DNA from: Polyodon spathula
Taxonomy: Eukaryota > Chordata > Actinopteri > Acipenseriformes > Polyodontidae
Length of the DNA: 64,000 bases
Assembly (NCBI RefSeq): GCF_017654505.1
Contig: NC_054538.1
Coordinates: 58,371,684 to 58,435,683 of the forward strand
Direction: 5' to 3'
A program made the translations under genes and the position numbers. Position 1 is the first letter of the stretch. Each line of letters starts with the position of its first letter. Below, piece after piece: positions 47,866-60,257 of the stretch. The notes below the pieces were generated by a model. The model was not told the origin of the DNA. It made no database searches and was given only the letters and a program-made list of their open reading frames with translations.

Positions 47866-50770
47866 ATTCTGTACCTGAGGACATCTTCCATTTTATCAAA
47901 TTAAAAGTTAATTTTGGCACAAGTCCTGTCTTTCTTTACTACACCAAAAATAATTGAAAGGCCATGGAGTCATTTTTTTAAAAGAGGCAGCTTGACAGTC
48001 TTAAGTTTACATACATTTTTTTAAATCTGAAATGCAGTTTTTTTGGGTTGAGGTATTATCAAACCCCATTAAAAAACTACAATAACTTCCTCCTTGTGTG
48101 GTCTGCAGAAACTGGACTGTTGATGATTTTTGCAAAAAAAGCCCTTGCATAGTTCTCAACTGGTCAATTGAGCAGTAAATAATTATTATTCAGATGCTCT
48201 GTTAGAGTCCCAACTTAAGGCAGCTACCCACCAGAAGCGATGCGGCAAGTGAAACTGTGCAGTGATGCGACATAATGAATCAAACCTATACTTTTGATAA
48301 GTATCTTTCACACCACAAGCGACACGACAGGCAACATGAGAGCGGCACCAGGGTGGCACAAAATAATAAATGGGATATTTTTTGTAATTTGTCACGCGTC
48401 AACTAGGGCATTGAGCAATTAGAGAACAGCTTCAATGCATGTGGTCCATTCGATTTGTTTACAAAGAAATGTGACTAAATCTACAAAGCATATCAACTAT
48501 TTAAAAAACGATGACGCCAGCCTCTCTTTCAATGCAGTTTTTCAAAATAGGAAACCAGAAAATCCCAAATATTATGAAATTCAGAAAGAAGTTCACCACA
48601 AGCACATATACTATGGATGGGGTTAAAATAAAGTAAATCCTGCCAGACCTTTGTTAATGACAGCAAATCAACAGGTAATACCATACAAGGTATTTGACTG
48701 CTGTATAAACAAGGATTGGGTAAACATTTGTTCTTATTTTGCTGTGTCGTGCTGAAGTATATGGCAGGCCATTTCATGAACATCCTACAAATGTTCAGGC
48801 ACAAATACAGTGAGTCAGCAATTACACATGTTTTCCATGTGTGGGAAGCATTTGGCAAAAGACCATAGTCTTTAGTCTATTAAATGGTTGAGCATCTATA
48901 CTTAAGCAATTAGGCACTTCGGGGCAATGGCGCCAGAGCCTTTCAAAAAGTAGGGGAGGGGGGCAGGTCTGGTGTGTGTGGTGTGGGGTGGGGGGCAATT
49001 AAAGAAAATACAATAGATAGCATTACCATCATGGAAGAACTACCAATTTCATTTTTTTGGTTATTTAAAGTTTGCAACAACAACAATATGACTACTACCA
49101 ATAATAATGAGCTTGTTATCTGAATGGTGAGTAGCGAGTCCCACAAACATTGTTTAATTAACTTCAAAACAAATTAAATGTTTGTTTGGTAAAAAAAAAA
49201 AAAAAAAGAAAATAACTGTGTACAGTATTTACATTGATAAATCATTTATTGATACAGATTGGTAAATCATGTATTGATAAAGAATATTAAACAGCTTACA
49301 AAGTTTTTGTTTTGTTTTAATAGCCTACTTAAGGCTAGCTTTTTTTATTTTTTTGTTTAAGTTCTGCAGTTATTTATTTATTTGGACACAAATGACATGA
49401 AATGGTAACAAATGTTTGAACATGTTTCAGCAGTCTTCCATAGTGTTACAAGACGACGAATGTAGAAACATCACTATCACACCCAAAGTCAGCTTCTCCG
49501 CACTCATTCTTTGCTATAAATATGCCCATATTTCTTCCAGCATTCATGGTTTTAGTTATGTCTTTGTGTATGCTTATCAAAGCCAATATGTTTAAAGTTG
49601 TCAGTGTTTTTGCTTTGCTGTGGAGAGTGGAGAGTGGAGAAATAATTTAATATGCTGCCTTGATTTATTTTCTTTTGTGGTTGTAGTGAAATTAAGGCTG
49701 CATTCACACTGGGTCTGTTCCAAACAGGCTCGGTCTGATTCGTTTCATTTGAAACAACTTCTCAATGTGCTCTTGCTGTTCACACTTATCTGCGAGCAAA
49801 GGAACCGAGTTCACTTGGATGCGAGCTAAAGTTAGGTTTTTTTGGCCCTTTTCCATTTTTTTTTTCAGGACCGAGTTCGTTTGTGTTCACAATGCAGTTT
49901 GCAAGTGCACTCGGTTTGTTTATATGGTCTGTGAACCAGATGTTTACAATTTCCTGAAAGGCATCATGAAAGATGGCAGCTATTGAAGTATTGGTTTAGT
50001 TTTTAATATCATGTTTTAGATTCTTACGTATTGCTGTGGAAGAAAGCAGGGGGACGGGGGGGAGCACTTTGCTAATTTCATTAATATATTTGTTGAATGC
50101 CTGTAAGGGGAGAATAACTCAGCATTCTATTGTGCAATATTGCACTGTTCTCATACTATATCAGCCATTAAACAAAGTAATTAGAGAAAGGACTGAATAT
50201 ATTTTACTGTTTTTGTAAGTTTTGTCCAGTTCGCCTTGTTTTTGGATCTCCAATGGGCGCTTGTCTTAAAAACAAACTGCTATACAATAAGATTTTGTTG
50301 TGCCAAATGTAATCTAAGTGAATTGTACAAGCCAAAGAATGATATTTTATGAGATTTCTATAAAATTTTGAAAAATTATTATTACCACTAATATGACAGG
50401 TTTCATTGTCTTTTGTGATATGTAGTGACTTTAGAGCTCTGTAAACATAAAACTACTCAAACGTGCGTAAATATTGTAAGAGACGTGTAGTGGCAAAAAG
50501 GTGTACCATAATTTAGGGTTACCAGATTTGTAGAGTGAAAAACTGCGACATCTTTTTTTTTTTCTTCAATTCACTGATGCCGTAGCAACTCTGAAGCCAG
50601 ACTTGAAGTTTTGATGATCAATTATAAAGAAAAAAATTGAAGATAACATCAGCTGTAATTTCATGACTGCTTGGGCAACACACATTGAAATGGAAACTTC
50701 TAGACCTGTTTTAAATGAGAACTTTTATAAACAATATTTGTTTGTATTACTTTATTTTATAAGGTGGTGG

Positions 50771-50773
<3 letters not shown>
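47866..50773. other. No gene; unplaced repeat-like blocks
   Basis: GC-rich blocks such as CCCACCAGAAGCGATGCGGC (48229) and TTCACACTGGGTCTGTTCC (49706), with GTTCGTTTGTGTTCACAATG (49886), look like DNA transposon termini known from fish, but I could not pair any ends. A poly-A run lies at 49192-49207. Confidence 0.35.

Positions 50774-50859
<86 letters not shown>
50774..50859. repeat. (TA)n microsatellite
   Basis: About 86 bases of TA. Confidence 0.97.
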
Positions 50860-50862
<3 letters not shown>

Positions 50863-52820
50863 CAATGTACTGTTTTTCAGGTGAGCATTTAAATATTTAG
50901 GAACATTTGTTGTATAATACTTTTGAATGTGACAACGATATTTTTTTTCTGCTTTAATGAACATTACATTTAATCGTACAATATATTGAAATACCTGATT
51001 TTAGACCGTCAAATGCTGTGAAATAAGTCAGTTTTTACTGTGAAAAAAATACAGCCCTAATTATAATACAGACACACAAGTACAGTTTCAGAAATCTCCC
51101 AAAACGTAAAGTCTGGGTTGTTTGTTAACATCCTCTCTGCCCTGCTACTGAACCACACAACAATGCCTAATAAGTGTTTACCCACGTTTGTATGTTTGTG
51201 TGGGGCGGGGCACAGAGGGATAATTCCTTAAAGTGACAGTATTATAATGTACATACAAAACTTTGACAGTGGTGCGGTGTGAGTGAGCATCCAAATTCAT
51301 CACCAAGGGAAGCAATATGTGGGGCCCAGTGCCGCTGCATAGGCCTAGGCCTAGTCCTGTATACATGTCCCTTTTACCACTGCGCACGTACGTGCACGTG
51401 TGAGGAGGTGGCATGGCTCCGGCGCACTTGCTTGGGTGTGTTGTATACCATGGTATACTGTAACCACACCCCAAGGGCTTCATTATAAAGCAGAGGCAAG
51501 AGCCTCATCAGATCCCACTTGGGTTGTGCTTATGTCATGGTGTGCTTTGTAGTTAGTCTATTACTTTTACTGTAATTAATTTTTTTCAAATCTGTATATG
51601 TGCTAGAATGCATTGCTATCATTTATTAACTTAATACTTAAGTACAGAAACAGCTATCTAACACCAAGGCATTTTGTAATTGGTTTAATGGCGAGTTTTG
51701 CTTCAAAATTAGCATCTATTAAGGTTGTCATTTCATCATCTTTTGCCCCAGAGACCCAAACTGGTGGCTTAAGTAAAACGTTGGAGGTCCTGGGAATGCC
51801 CTGATAGTGGGTTGATTGTCAGGTCCAAAGGCAACAAACATCTTGTTAGACTGGAGTATGCGGTTTGGCATCGGTGCTGATTAGGAACAGGTTTGCTTTT
51901 AAAAGGTATAACTTTTTTTTTTTTTAATAATTCACAATTGAGATGTGTCTGAGTTTACTGAATGCCAAACTCATCCACATTATGTTCGAAATTCATGCTG
52001 TTTATAAATGTCAGTCAATAACAAACAGAACCCCAGTGAATAATTAACTAAATAGAAGTGATTTAATAGAGAGATCCTGGTACTGAGAGATATGAAGGTT
52101 AAGGGTTTATACTATCAGTGGACAGACCTGCAGTATTTACCATTGTATGTATATCTTGTAAATTAAGAAATTCCATTGGATATAACAGTTGGTTCTTTCA
52201 CAATCCTCCTTAATTATAAGCAGCAACATGAATGTTAACAATGGAAAACTGGCCTGTGCTGTGGTTGTGTGTGTGTGTGTACATAATGTATTTTTATGCA
52301 GAAATATGCAATGGGTTTGGAAACAAACAAGAGCTTCTAAGTGACTATGAGCTTTAACTTTGAGAGAATTTTTAAAGCCTGATTTTAGGAATAAAATATC
52401 GAGTGATATTCATGAAACTTATACAGTCTGTTGTTATCAGTTAAAGCTTTAAAATTTGAGCAGTACCACATACTGTGAACTTTGTTGATCTCTTGCCACA
52501 CAGCAGCAGATACAGGTATTAAAACCATCAAAATGAGAACATTCAGTGAGTTACAAGGTTCAGTGGGGCCAGCCACACCAGAGACAGCTGCAGGGTTGGC
52601 GTGGTTAATGATACTCATTTGTTTACATTAGGCATATCAAAATTCAAACTGAGTGCATGTCATTGGCAGACCACGATGTGCAGCAGTAGAATAAAGGTTT
52701 TTGTACACAGTGTACAGTGTGGCTGGATTAGATCTGACAGGACTGAGTACTCCATTATCAGGTAAAATCTCATTTTAGTATATATTTTCAATGACTTTGT
52801 GGCTCTAAAAATATAATTAA
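50860..52820. other. No gene recognised
   Basis: GCACGTACGTGCACGTGTG at 51383 is a short palindrome-rich block. (GT)n at 52267-52280 is short. Frames at 51613-51804 and, minus, at 52385-52618 are open but match nothing I know and have no clear splice sites. Confidence 0.4.
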
Positions 52821-52824
52821 CAAG

Positions 52825-53077
52825 TGTGAGCAGGAAGAGGGTTAATTCCTCCCTGCTAATAAAAAAATGTGCAAATGTGCATTTGTTAATTGTTTAAGTG
52901 CATTGTTTAATTGTTTTATTAGTAATTATCCCCTGCACCTGGTGATCATTGTAAATTAGAGCCAGGTGCAGGGTATTTTAAGAAAGCAGCCAGCCTTTTC
53001 AGGGCTGTTGTTGTGTGGAGAGTCTGCTTGAGAGTGTGCACAAGTGTATGAGGGGAGGGGAGGGGGGCTCGGTTACA
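52825..53077 (+). mobile_element. Probable short solo LTR
   Basis: A 253-bp unit starts TGTGAGCAGGAAGAGG and ends CTCGGTTACA. CAAG lies at 52821-52824 and 53078-53081. The 5' end folds back on itself (AGCAGG...AGG and CCTCCCTGCT), and the interior has CCCTGCACCTGGTGATCATTG with CAGGTGCAGGG a few bases later. The plan is like family B (a TGTGGCAG-type start, GGTTAA...TTCC). A four-base duplication is weak evidence. Confidence 0.45.
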
Positions 53078-53081
53078 CAAG

Positions 53082-54892
53082 TTAACGTGTGAAAAAAAGT
53101 TAGATCAAGATCAAGTACCCTTAGGAACATTTACCGCTGTAAATTTGCACAATCATTTTGTAGTTTCCCCATGCCTTTCCTATGGGTATTTATTATATTT
53201 TACCCTGGTTTGTTGTTTAAATTGATTTACCACATCTCTATGGGCTCTATATTTGGTATCTTTGGCCAAACAAACTCTTTATTTACAGTATTGTTTCAAT
53301 GGCTTTGGTAAACACTTACCCAGTCAAGTAAATCACTTGATCAGAAACAGCTAGTCATCATTTGATTACTTTCACTTTTTTCTTTCCTAAAACCATTATG
53401 CAGCAAACAGTTTTATACAGCATGCATTGAGAGATCCAGCGTTGAACAAATGGGCAAATCTTCTAGAATATGCCAAGTTGCTAAACAGATGCAGAACTTG
53501 ATGTAAGGATAGAGCAACTGATTAGGCAGAGGATTATATGAGAGCTACATTTTAATTGGTGCTGGGTTTATTAATAACTGCATTCATGTAAGTTAAATGC
53601 ATACAGTCACCATAGGCAGCCTGGGCAATGCAGTTTAAGCCTGATGAATTTGTTTTAATTTCTTGATTTACTCCTCTAATTCAATCAAATCTGCATTTTG
53701 AGTCAAGAATCAATGTTTATGCAGTCTAATAAACTCCCAGCTACCTATCATCAGCCTACATTCGAAGTTTGTCATGTCTATTGACAAACTGGGAGCTGCA
53801 GCTTTTTTTCAGTAGTGGTGAAGGTTTTGTGCTGGATACACACAGAATAACAAAATACATGAATGGTATTCTATTTACATGATGCATTACTGATGTATAC
53901 AAACGTATGGGTTACATAACACTGGTCTTTAAGTATTTTTTGGACAAATCCTGTATATATCAATCCGTGACTGACATTTGCCTTCAGGCCTGGTTTCACA
54001 ATGCCACAAGTGAATTGAGTAGTCTTAACCTAGTCTCCTCTAGAGAGGCCCATACTGTAGCTGTGAGGGGAAACTCTCATGGTGTCTGCCTGCACCCATT
54101 GCCTTTCACAAGCTCTGACTTCACACATTTTAAATAAGAGGCAAAAAAATGAATCAGCAAGAATTGCTGCTGTACATATTGGGATTGCACAATGCTCTCC
54201 TGCTTTTACAAAGCGCTCCCCCCAGAATCTCAACCAGTTTAACACCATATTACAACCAGTACGAGTCATGTGTGGAAATGGGGCTAGCTGAACTGCTTGT
54301 TAATCTTTGATTATGAATCATTTTCTAACCAAAGTAGTGGTTGGTTTTGGTGTCTACTTAAGTTGTGTGTGGTGAGCTCCCCTGTAAGGTTTGACTGCAT
54401 TTACATGTAATTGGCCAAAAAGTCATGAGGCAAGATATCCATGAAAATAACTCAATTGGGAGGGAGAGTGGGCAAAAGTAGCCCTTAATGAAAGGTTAAA
54501 AAATGACATAGGATAGAATTATATCACTTAACTCCAGAGAACCAAGCACAGCATTACCAGAAAAGACACTGAGAACAAATATTGTTGAATATTTTTTTTT
54601 AATTTGTAAAAACCTTACTGTAGATATGGAATGTATTTGGCCAAGGATACCAAAAGCAATAGCCGACAGGTGTGGTTACAGTCTTGTTACCGAGTTTCCA
54701 TCAATTGGTTATGCCATTATGATACCACACGAATTCTAAGTTTATCTACAGTAATACTGATTTGACATTTAGTTAACAACGTAAGGCATGACAATGAATG
54801 TTGCCTCATGTTGGCATGACCAGGTTTCCTGTTGACACAATGTCAGGCAGGGTGTTTTGAAAACTAAGGCTTCCATTACTAATTCTTTACAG
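53082..54892. other. Probably intron; nothing recognised
   Basis: CCCCATGCCTTTCCTATGGG at 53167 and the ATCTCTATGGGCTCTATATT block at 53230 look like a repeated fish element, not named. Otherwise no signal. It lies upstream of the first supported exon. Confidence 0.4.
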
Positions 54893-55015
54893 GAAACCTT
54901 GACATCCACAAAGAGCTGGAAGACCAGATGGCAGTTTCTTTCAGTAGAACATTCTATGACATTTGGAATGGGCTTTGCAATAAACTCCATGAACATTCCA
55001 GCACTAGTTGGCAAG
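54893..55015 (+). CDS. Internal exon of an unidentified membrane-protein gene (exon a)
   Basis: A strong acceptor (a TACTAAT-like branch site, pyrimidines, then TTTACAG) precedes GAAACC, and GTAAGG follows. The 123-bp exon is 41 codons with both borders in phase 0. The translation contains [20 protein letters not shown] and then [20 protein letters not shown]: a basic, aromatic part followed by about 18 mostly non-charged residues that could span a membrane. The second frame is also open here but hits a stop at once in the next exon. Upstream exons were not found in the window. I could not identify the family. Confidence 0.55.
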
Positions 55016-56419
55016 GTAAGGGCTGTTTATGCTTAAAATACTGGTTTTGAAAAGCTTTGAAACCAAAGATGTTGTGAGCACAAAGAAAATAATAAAACAG
55101 TGGTCGGGTTTCCACGCAGCTTAGGAAGTCCATATTCTCTCAATCGTCATAATTTATGATGTAGCACACGCATACAGACAGGTGTGTACACTGCAGAGAC
55201 AGGGAATAAAGACAAACTGTATTTCCGAATAGTTTGAGTTACTTTTGCATACAATGATGCTTAAAACCGAAACAGTTTGTTTTAATAACAATAACAGAAA
55301 CACAACAATCATAGAGAGTTTCTGCTTTGTTAGTCACGTGCTTTTGTTAACTTCAGGGTTTTAAATGTTTATTTTGCCGTTTTTAAACTACATGTTCATA
55401 CTTTGTTAAACCACCGTGAAATTTAAGATTTAAATAGCTGAAACCGTGAAACTTAAGATTTAAATGTTATGACCGTGAAATTTATGAAAATGTACCTTGA
55501 ATTTGGTAGAACCCTAGTCATACAACATACTGAAGCTACAGCAAATAATAAAAGAAATACAGCCCTTTGCAATACGTAAACAGATAAATACACAACTTTT
55601 TACAAAGCAGATTTTTTTCATCCTTTTATATTATATTCGTGTATGGTGATCGCATAACTGATTGCTATAAGTGGAGACTTTTCTGTCCCTTAACTATAAG
55701 ATGCAATACACTGTACACTGTCCTTAAGTAGCATTTATCATGGGTACCTACCTTCCAAGGACCCCCAAAATGTATTAAGTAGCTGGGAATTCTTTACTGG
55801 TAGCTTTATTATTGCTGTGGGCTACCATCAGCACCAGGCCTCAGCTTCCACCTAGTTGAAGTAAAATCTTTTGAACCTAATTCATTGAAGGTTTGTTCTA
55901 TAAGAACTAAAACATGAAAGTTGGTTCCACGAATTTGTTCAAAAAGACAAATATGAGACTTAACATCAGCTTGCTGCGAGACAGTTCTAATAACATGTAA
56001 CAACATCTATGGCGAGAGCTTTACGCTCTCCCTGCGGAATTTGGATTCTGGTATTATTATTATTTTATTAGTAGTCGTAGTAGTGTGGGCAAATGGATTG
56101 TGATCTGGCTCATCCCCTATGAGAGACTGTGTGTGTATCGTCAATTCAGATTTTGAAATCTGATATTAGTCAAAAACAATAACAATTTAAATCAAGATTA
56201 ATCTCTATTTTAAAGTGTCAGTTTTAATTGTATAAAATTGATACAATTACTATCCATCTAATTTAAATGTTTTATTACTGATGCTATTATCCTTAACTGT
56301 AAATAAAATTGTTTAATGTATTTATTTAACCAGGAAATGTATGTGTCCATGAGACAGTGTATAACTCTAATTTGTTCCATCAACCAAATTAACCAACACT
56401 GTTTCTTTTGTTTCCACAG

Positions 56420-56480
56420 GTTGTTAAACATCCAGTCAATACATTGAGACCTATATGGAAGGACAGATACAACCAGACAG
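56420..56480 (+). CDS. Internal exon of the same gene (exon b)
   Basis: The acceptor tract GTTTCTTTTGTTTCCACAG precedes GTTGTTAAAC, and GTAAGT follows AACCAGACAG. The exon is 61 bp, starting in phase 0 and ending after one base of a codon. The frame inherited from exon a gives VVKHPVNTLRPIWKDRYNQT; the other two frames have stops. It is charged and hydrophilic, consistent with a loop between two membrane segments. The first intron is 1.4 kb. Confidence 0.55.
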
Positions 56481-56798
56481 GTAAGTAAATATCATAATCT
56501 ATTTTTATTAACAAAATTTGTACAATTTAATTTGGTTTTTAGGGGGGGGGGGGGTGTTATAGTAATACAGTAGTGTTATTATAAGAATATCATGTCATGG
56601 GAAATGTGTGTGAGTAGGGTAGCCTGTTGTAGATTTACTACCAGTATTAAAATGTATTGTACTAAACATTTTGACTAGATTGTTTTTATATCAACCTAAT
56701 GCTGGTATTTACCTCTTTTGTAGACTAGGATCAGAATTGCTGAGGCTACGGTTCTGTAGGAAAAATTGTATATATTGATGTAAAAAAAGGTTTGTGTG

Positions 56799-56821
56799 TA
56801 TATATATATATATATATAGTG

Positions 56822-56905
<84 letters not shown>
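56799..56905. repeat. (TA)n(GT)n(TA)n microsatellite
   Basis: TA for 20 bases, GT for about 45, then TA for about 37. It lies in the last intron of the putative gene. Confidence 0.97.
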
Positions 56906-56906
<1 letters not shown>

Positions 56907-57419
56907 GCGTGTGTTTAGCAAATCTGGTTTTTTTTGGTATTTGTGTAACGCAATCTCGGTTTTTGTTTTCTTTGACATTTTTTGGTGGCCACATGCAATG
57001 CTTCAACACAAACTAAAAACTTCATGGAAACCCAGTTTAAGAAATCTGTAAGATATCAATCATTGTGCAAGGCCAAATTGGAACTCGGACAGAAACATTT
57101 AAATATACCCTCTCGTATTCTAATATTAATTGGGTTATTTGCATTTGGAAGGACAGTTTCTCTGGCTAAAAGAAAACATGGAAACCTGCACTACCCAAAA
57201 GGTGTTACCAAAATAGAGAGAGGTGAGGCTTATTTATCTTTTTCCATGGAAACTTCCCCAGTGTCACCAGTTTGTAGAACCTTGTATTTCGGGGGGCTGA
57301 GCTGGGGCTCTCTATCGCCCTATTTAAACTGTAGCCAGCTTCCTAATTCTCGTCTTGCTTTTCAATTTGCTATTACCAAGCAGACTTGCAGTTTTAAAAC
57401 ACTTGTTTTCTATTTAAAA

Positions 57420-57796
57420 TGGCTCTTCACTCGAGGCAGCTTTCGTCTTCATTTGACTCTGTTGAAGATTTTCTCTCCTTCTGGCGGTCTTCCTTCAACA
57501 AATAATCCAACAAACTTTCAAAGAAATCTGCCCACCCTGCTTCTCCATCTGACAATGCTACCGAAGACTTCCATCAAGCCTCTGCCAGTCCTGCTGCTTC
57601 AACCTCCACTTATCCAGCTGTGCTCGCTGCCATTCCTCTTTGGTGCTCTAAACTCATCAAACCTCAGGATGATTCTCCAAATCAACTTTTTATTACAAGG
57701 ACTTGTCCATCGAAAAACTCAAAGCTCCTTTCAAAAAAGGATTGCCTATTGAAGCAGGAAGCAATCTGGCTGGACCAACCCCACCCCCAGGCGTTC

Positions 57797-57838
<42 letters not shown>

Positions 57839-57840
57839 AT

Positions 57841-57873
<33 letters not shown>

Positions 57874-58990
57874 TCAATGTTGTCTCAAGTTACAACACCG
57901 AGAATCAAACTTGTCAATTCACGCTCCACCTCTGCCTCTGTGCAAGCTTCACTTGCCTCTGATCCAGTGACTACAACTCCTCAGTTTTCAATTTCATCAT
58001 ATCTTTACTCTGATTTGATTTATCAGATTAGCGATATCAAGCAACTCATTCATCCTCTTTCCACCTCAATTTCTACAGTATCTGATCGGCTGGATGGACT
58101 AGATAGCAGGATCACTCGCTTGGAACCAGCAGCCATTACTTCCTCATCACTGGAAACAGCAGCAGTGCTAGTCTCTTCCGCTGCTTCAGCCACGCTCACA
58201 CCTACGAGTTGCCAATCTTCACTCTAGCGACCACCCTAATTCAGGAACCTCCTCTGCTTCAGTTGTTCATCGCCTCTCTCCTCAACTGAGATGCAATATT
58301 ATTGAAGACAAAGATGTTAATTTGGTCTCCTACTCTTACTGCAACCTCAATTTTTGGATCACAGGGTAGTTGAGTGTGGAGATCTGTGTTACTCAAACCG
58401 AGATCCTCAGATGTGTTTAAAAAAAAAAAAAAAAAACTCACTCGGAGAATTTGCTTGCGTTTTCTGTTTTTTTGCAATGTCCTTGGCGAAGATGATGCTC
58501 ACTGACAAGAACTAGACTCATATTTATTTAACATTGTTGATCTCTCGGTCAGATAAGGCGGTACCATTTTTTGAGTATCATAAAGCTTTTTCAGCCAGAG
58601 CAGCTTCTCTGTTAGCATTGGACAATAGGCTGATTCATTTTCTTTTCTCATTCATTCAGAAGATAAGCCACACCTGTCCCTTGGAACTATCAAATCTTAT
58701 CTAGCTGGAATTCAATATCATTATCACCTAACATGCATTCTTCTACTTCCCTTTCCTCACTCATTCCTAAAGCTGGTCTTCCACCCCAATTGTTTTCCTC
58801 CATTCATACTGTATTTTAAAGTTTTAAAATCAACAAGTCCTTCATTTAAAAAAATAATAATAAATGGGCCATTGGTCTTCCTCTGCAGTGGAATCTTACA
58901 TTTGATCTTCTCTCCTTGATATTATTTCCACTCAAGTATTTCTAGCATGCCATCTCTCCGCCAGGACCACCAGAGGTTTCCTCCTACAAA
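57420..58990 (+). pseudogene. Ngaro-like tyrosine-recombinase retroelement remnant
   Basis: The + strand shows a Gag-like part with SVEDFLSFWRSS, PASPSDNATEDFHQASASPA, a poly-proline stretch over the C runs, and DRLDGLDSRITRLE (58090-58125, coiled-coil-like). Then, in broken frames, come CNIIEDKDVNLVS, VVECGDLCYSNRDPQ, PFFEYHKAFSARAASLLALD (58568-58627), and HLSLGTIKSYLAGIQYHYHL (about 58675-58735). The last matches the N-terminal core-binding segment of the tyrosine recombinases of Ngaro/DIRS elements. No RT or recombinase catalytic part is seen, so the element is internally deleted. It sits in the last intron of the putative host gene, in the same orientation. Confidence 0.5.
57798..57872. 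repeat. Poly-C tract (two runs)
   Basis: A run of about 41 C, then ATACTG, then about 28 C. It sits inside the Gag-like part of the Ngaro-like remnant. Such a run is prone to sequencing or assembly error, so its length is uncertain. Confidence 0.95.
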
Positions 58991-60238
58991 GGGTGATTTT
59001 TTCTTTCCCACTGAGCAGTTAGATTAGTTTTAATTTTAAAAAAAGTTTGTGAATAAATACCTATCTTTTCTACTTAACAATTTTCTGTGTTCTTTGCATT
59101 GGGGGTGCAGTTGAGAGGAGCTGGGGGTCCTCTTTGAGGGCAAGTGAAGCTCACTTCCCAACCTTGGAGGCCGACAACGTCATCTCACTCTCAGAGAAAG
59201 GTTCCCGCTGGTTAGAGGGGACTCCCTGGCCAAAAACTTTAACTGCATTTCATTTTCCATTCTCCTGCTTAAATCTATTCATTTGTACCTGTGCCACTCC
59301 CCCTTCGGAGAGCAAAGCTTGCTCCCAACTTTTGAGCTAGTCATTGACCCCTGGCCCTCTTTTTGTTTATTTCTTTATTCTCTTTTCCACTGTTTTTTTT
59401 TTTTTTTTTTTTGGTTCCTGCATAGATCACAAGGCTCTCCTTGTGGCCTTGGTGCGTCAGCCAAGTCTGACCTCTCAATTAGACGTTTCAGTAAGCCAGG
59501 GAGACCTTGGTTCATCCTCCTAACCTTCCTCAGTTTCTCCTTGAACTTCCTCGCTTCCCCGTCTTTAGAAATCGATCGGTTCAGCCTCACTTCAACGAGG
59601 GGAAACCCCTATTCTGTTGCTAAAGTCACAAACAGTCTTTATTCTAGTAGGCCCTTTACGCAGACTTGGCTCCCGTGGTATAATTTGATTTTGTTTGTTT
59701 TTATAACTGTGCTGATTTTTGTTCCCATGAGAACAAAAGGTTTCTGACTGAATGGTAATTGCTTTGTGTACTGTGTTTCAAACTACAATTCCAGTAGGAC
59801 ATAAAGCTAATAAATTAACCTTAAATTACTTTTTTTTTTTTTTTTAAAGAACTTGCACATGAAGAAATAAATGGTCAAGTGCTTAAAGACATTTTGGCCT
59901 TTGGCTGATTTCAGAGTTCAGCATTTTTTTTTTTTTTTTTTTGTTTAATAACCCATTGAAATACTATGCTTCAAAACAAATAGAAACACAGCAATGCAAA
60001 TTGACAATAGGGAAGTATCTGGTTGTGAAAAGTCAAGAGAACAAACGTGCAAAACAGTAATCATTTTTCAAAAACTAAAGCAAAATAAACATGACAGTTT
60101 TTTCGTGACTTATATTTCCTGCAAGCTAATCCTGTTGTAGATGCACTGGCCTAAAAGTCATAGACTGTAGGGAAGGATGGGAAGTCTGCATTATTTAGGT
60201 CTCCTTGGCCTAAGGTTCTGGCTTCATTCATGAGGGTT
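58991..60238. other. Probable 3' part of the Ngaro-like remnant, then intron
   Basis: GC-richer blocks (for example GGGGGTGCAGTTGAGAGGAG at 59100 and TTAGAGGGGACTCCCTGGCC at 59213) may be terminal repeats of the Ngaro-like element, but the paired arrangement was not found. The long frame at 59283-59747 has no family motif. Poly-T runs lie at 59393-59412 and 59925-59942. Confidence 0.35.
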
Positions 60239-60257
60239 GGGGGGGGGGGGGGGGGGG
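60239..60257. repeat. Poly-G run
   Basis: About 19 G, in the putative last intron. A shorter G run (about 12) is at 56543-56554. Confidence 0.95.

Noticed and set aside
52385..52618. Minus-strand frame with a hydrophobic part, as a possible exon
   Set aside because: No acceptor or donor of good quality, and no family recognised.
56982..57752. 256-codon frame, the longest in the window
   Set aside because: Its composition is unlike a protein and it overlaps, in another phase, the better-supported Gag-like motifs of the Ngaro-like remnant.
57620..57970. Proline-rich frame over the C runs
   Set aside because: Poly-proline from poly-C; only the downstream coiled-coil-like part has family support.
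59283..59747. 154-codon frame
   Set aside because: Hydrophobic by T-rich composition; no start context, domain or splice signal.
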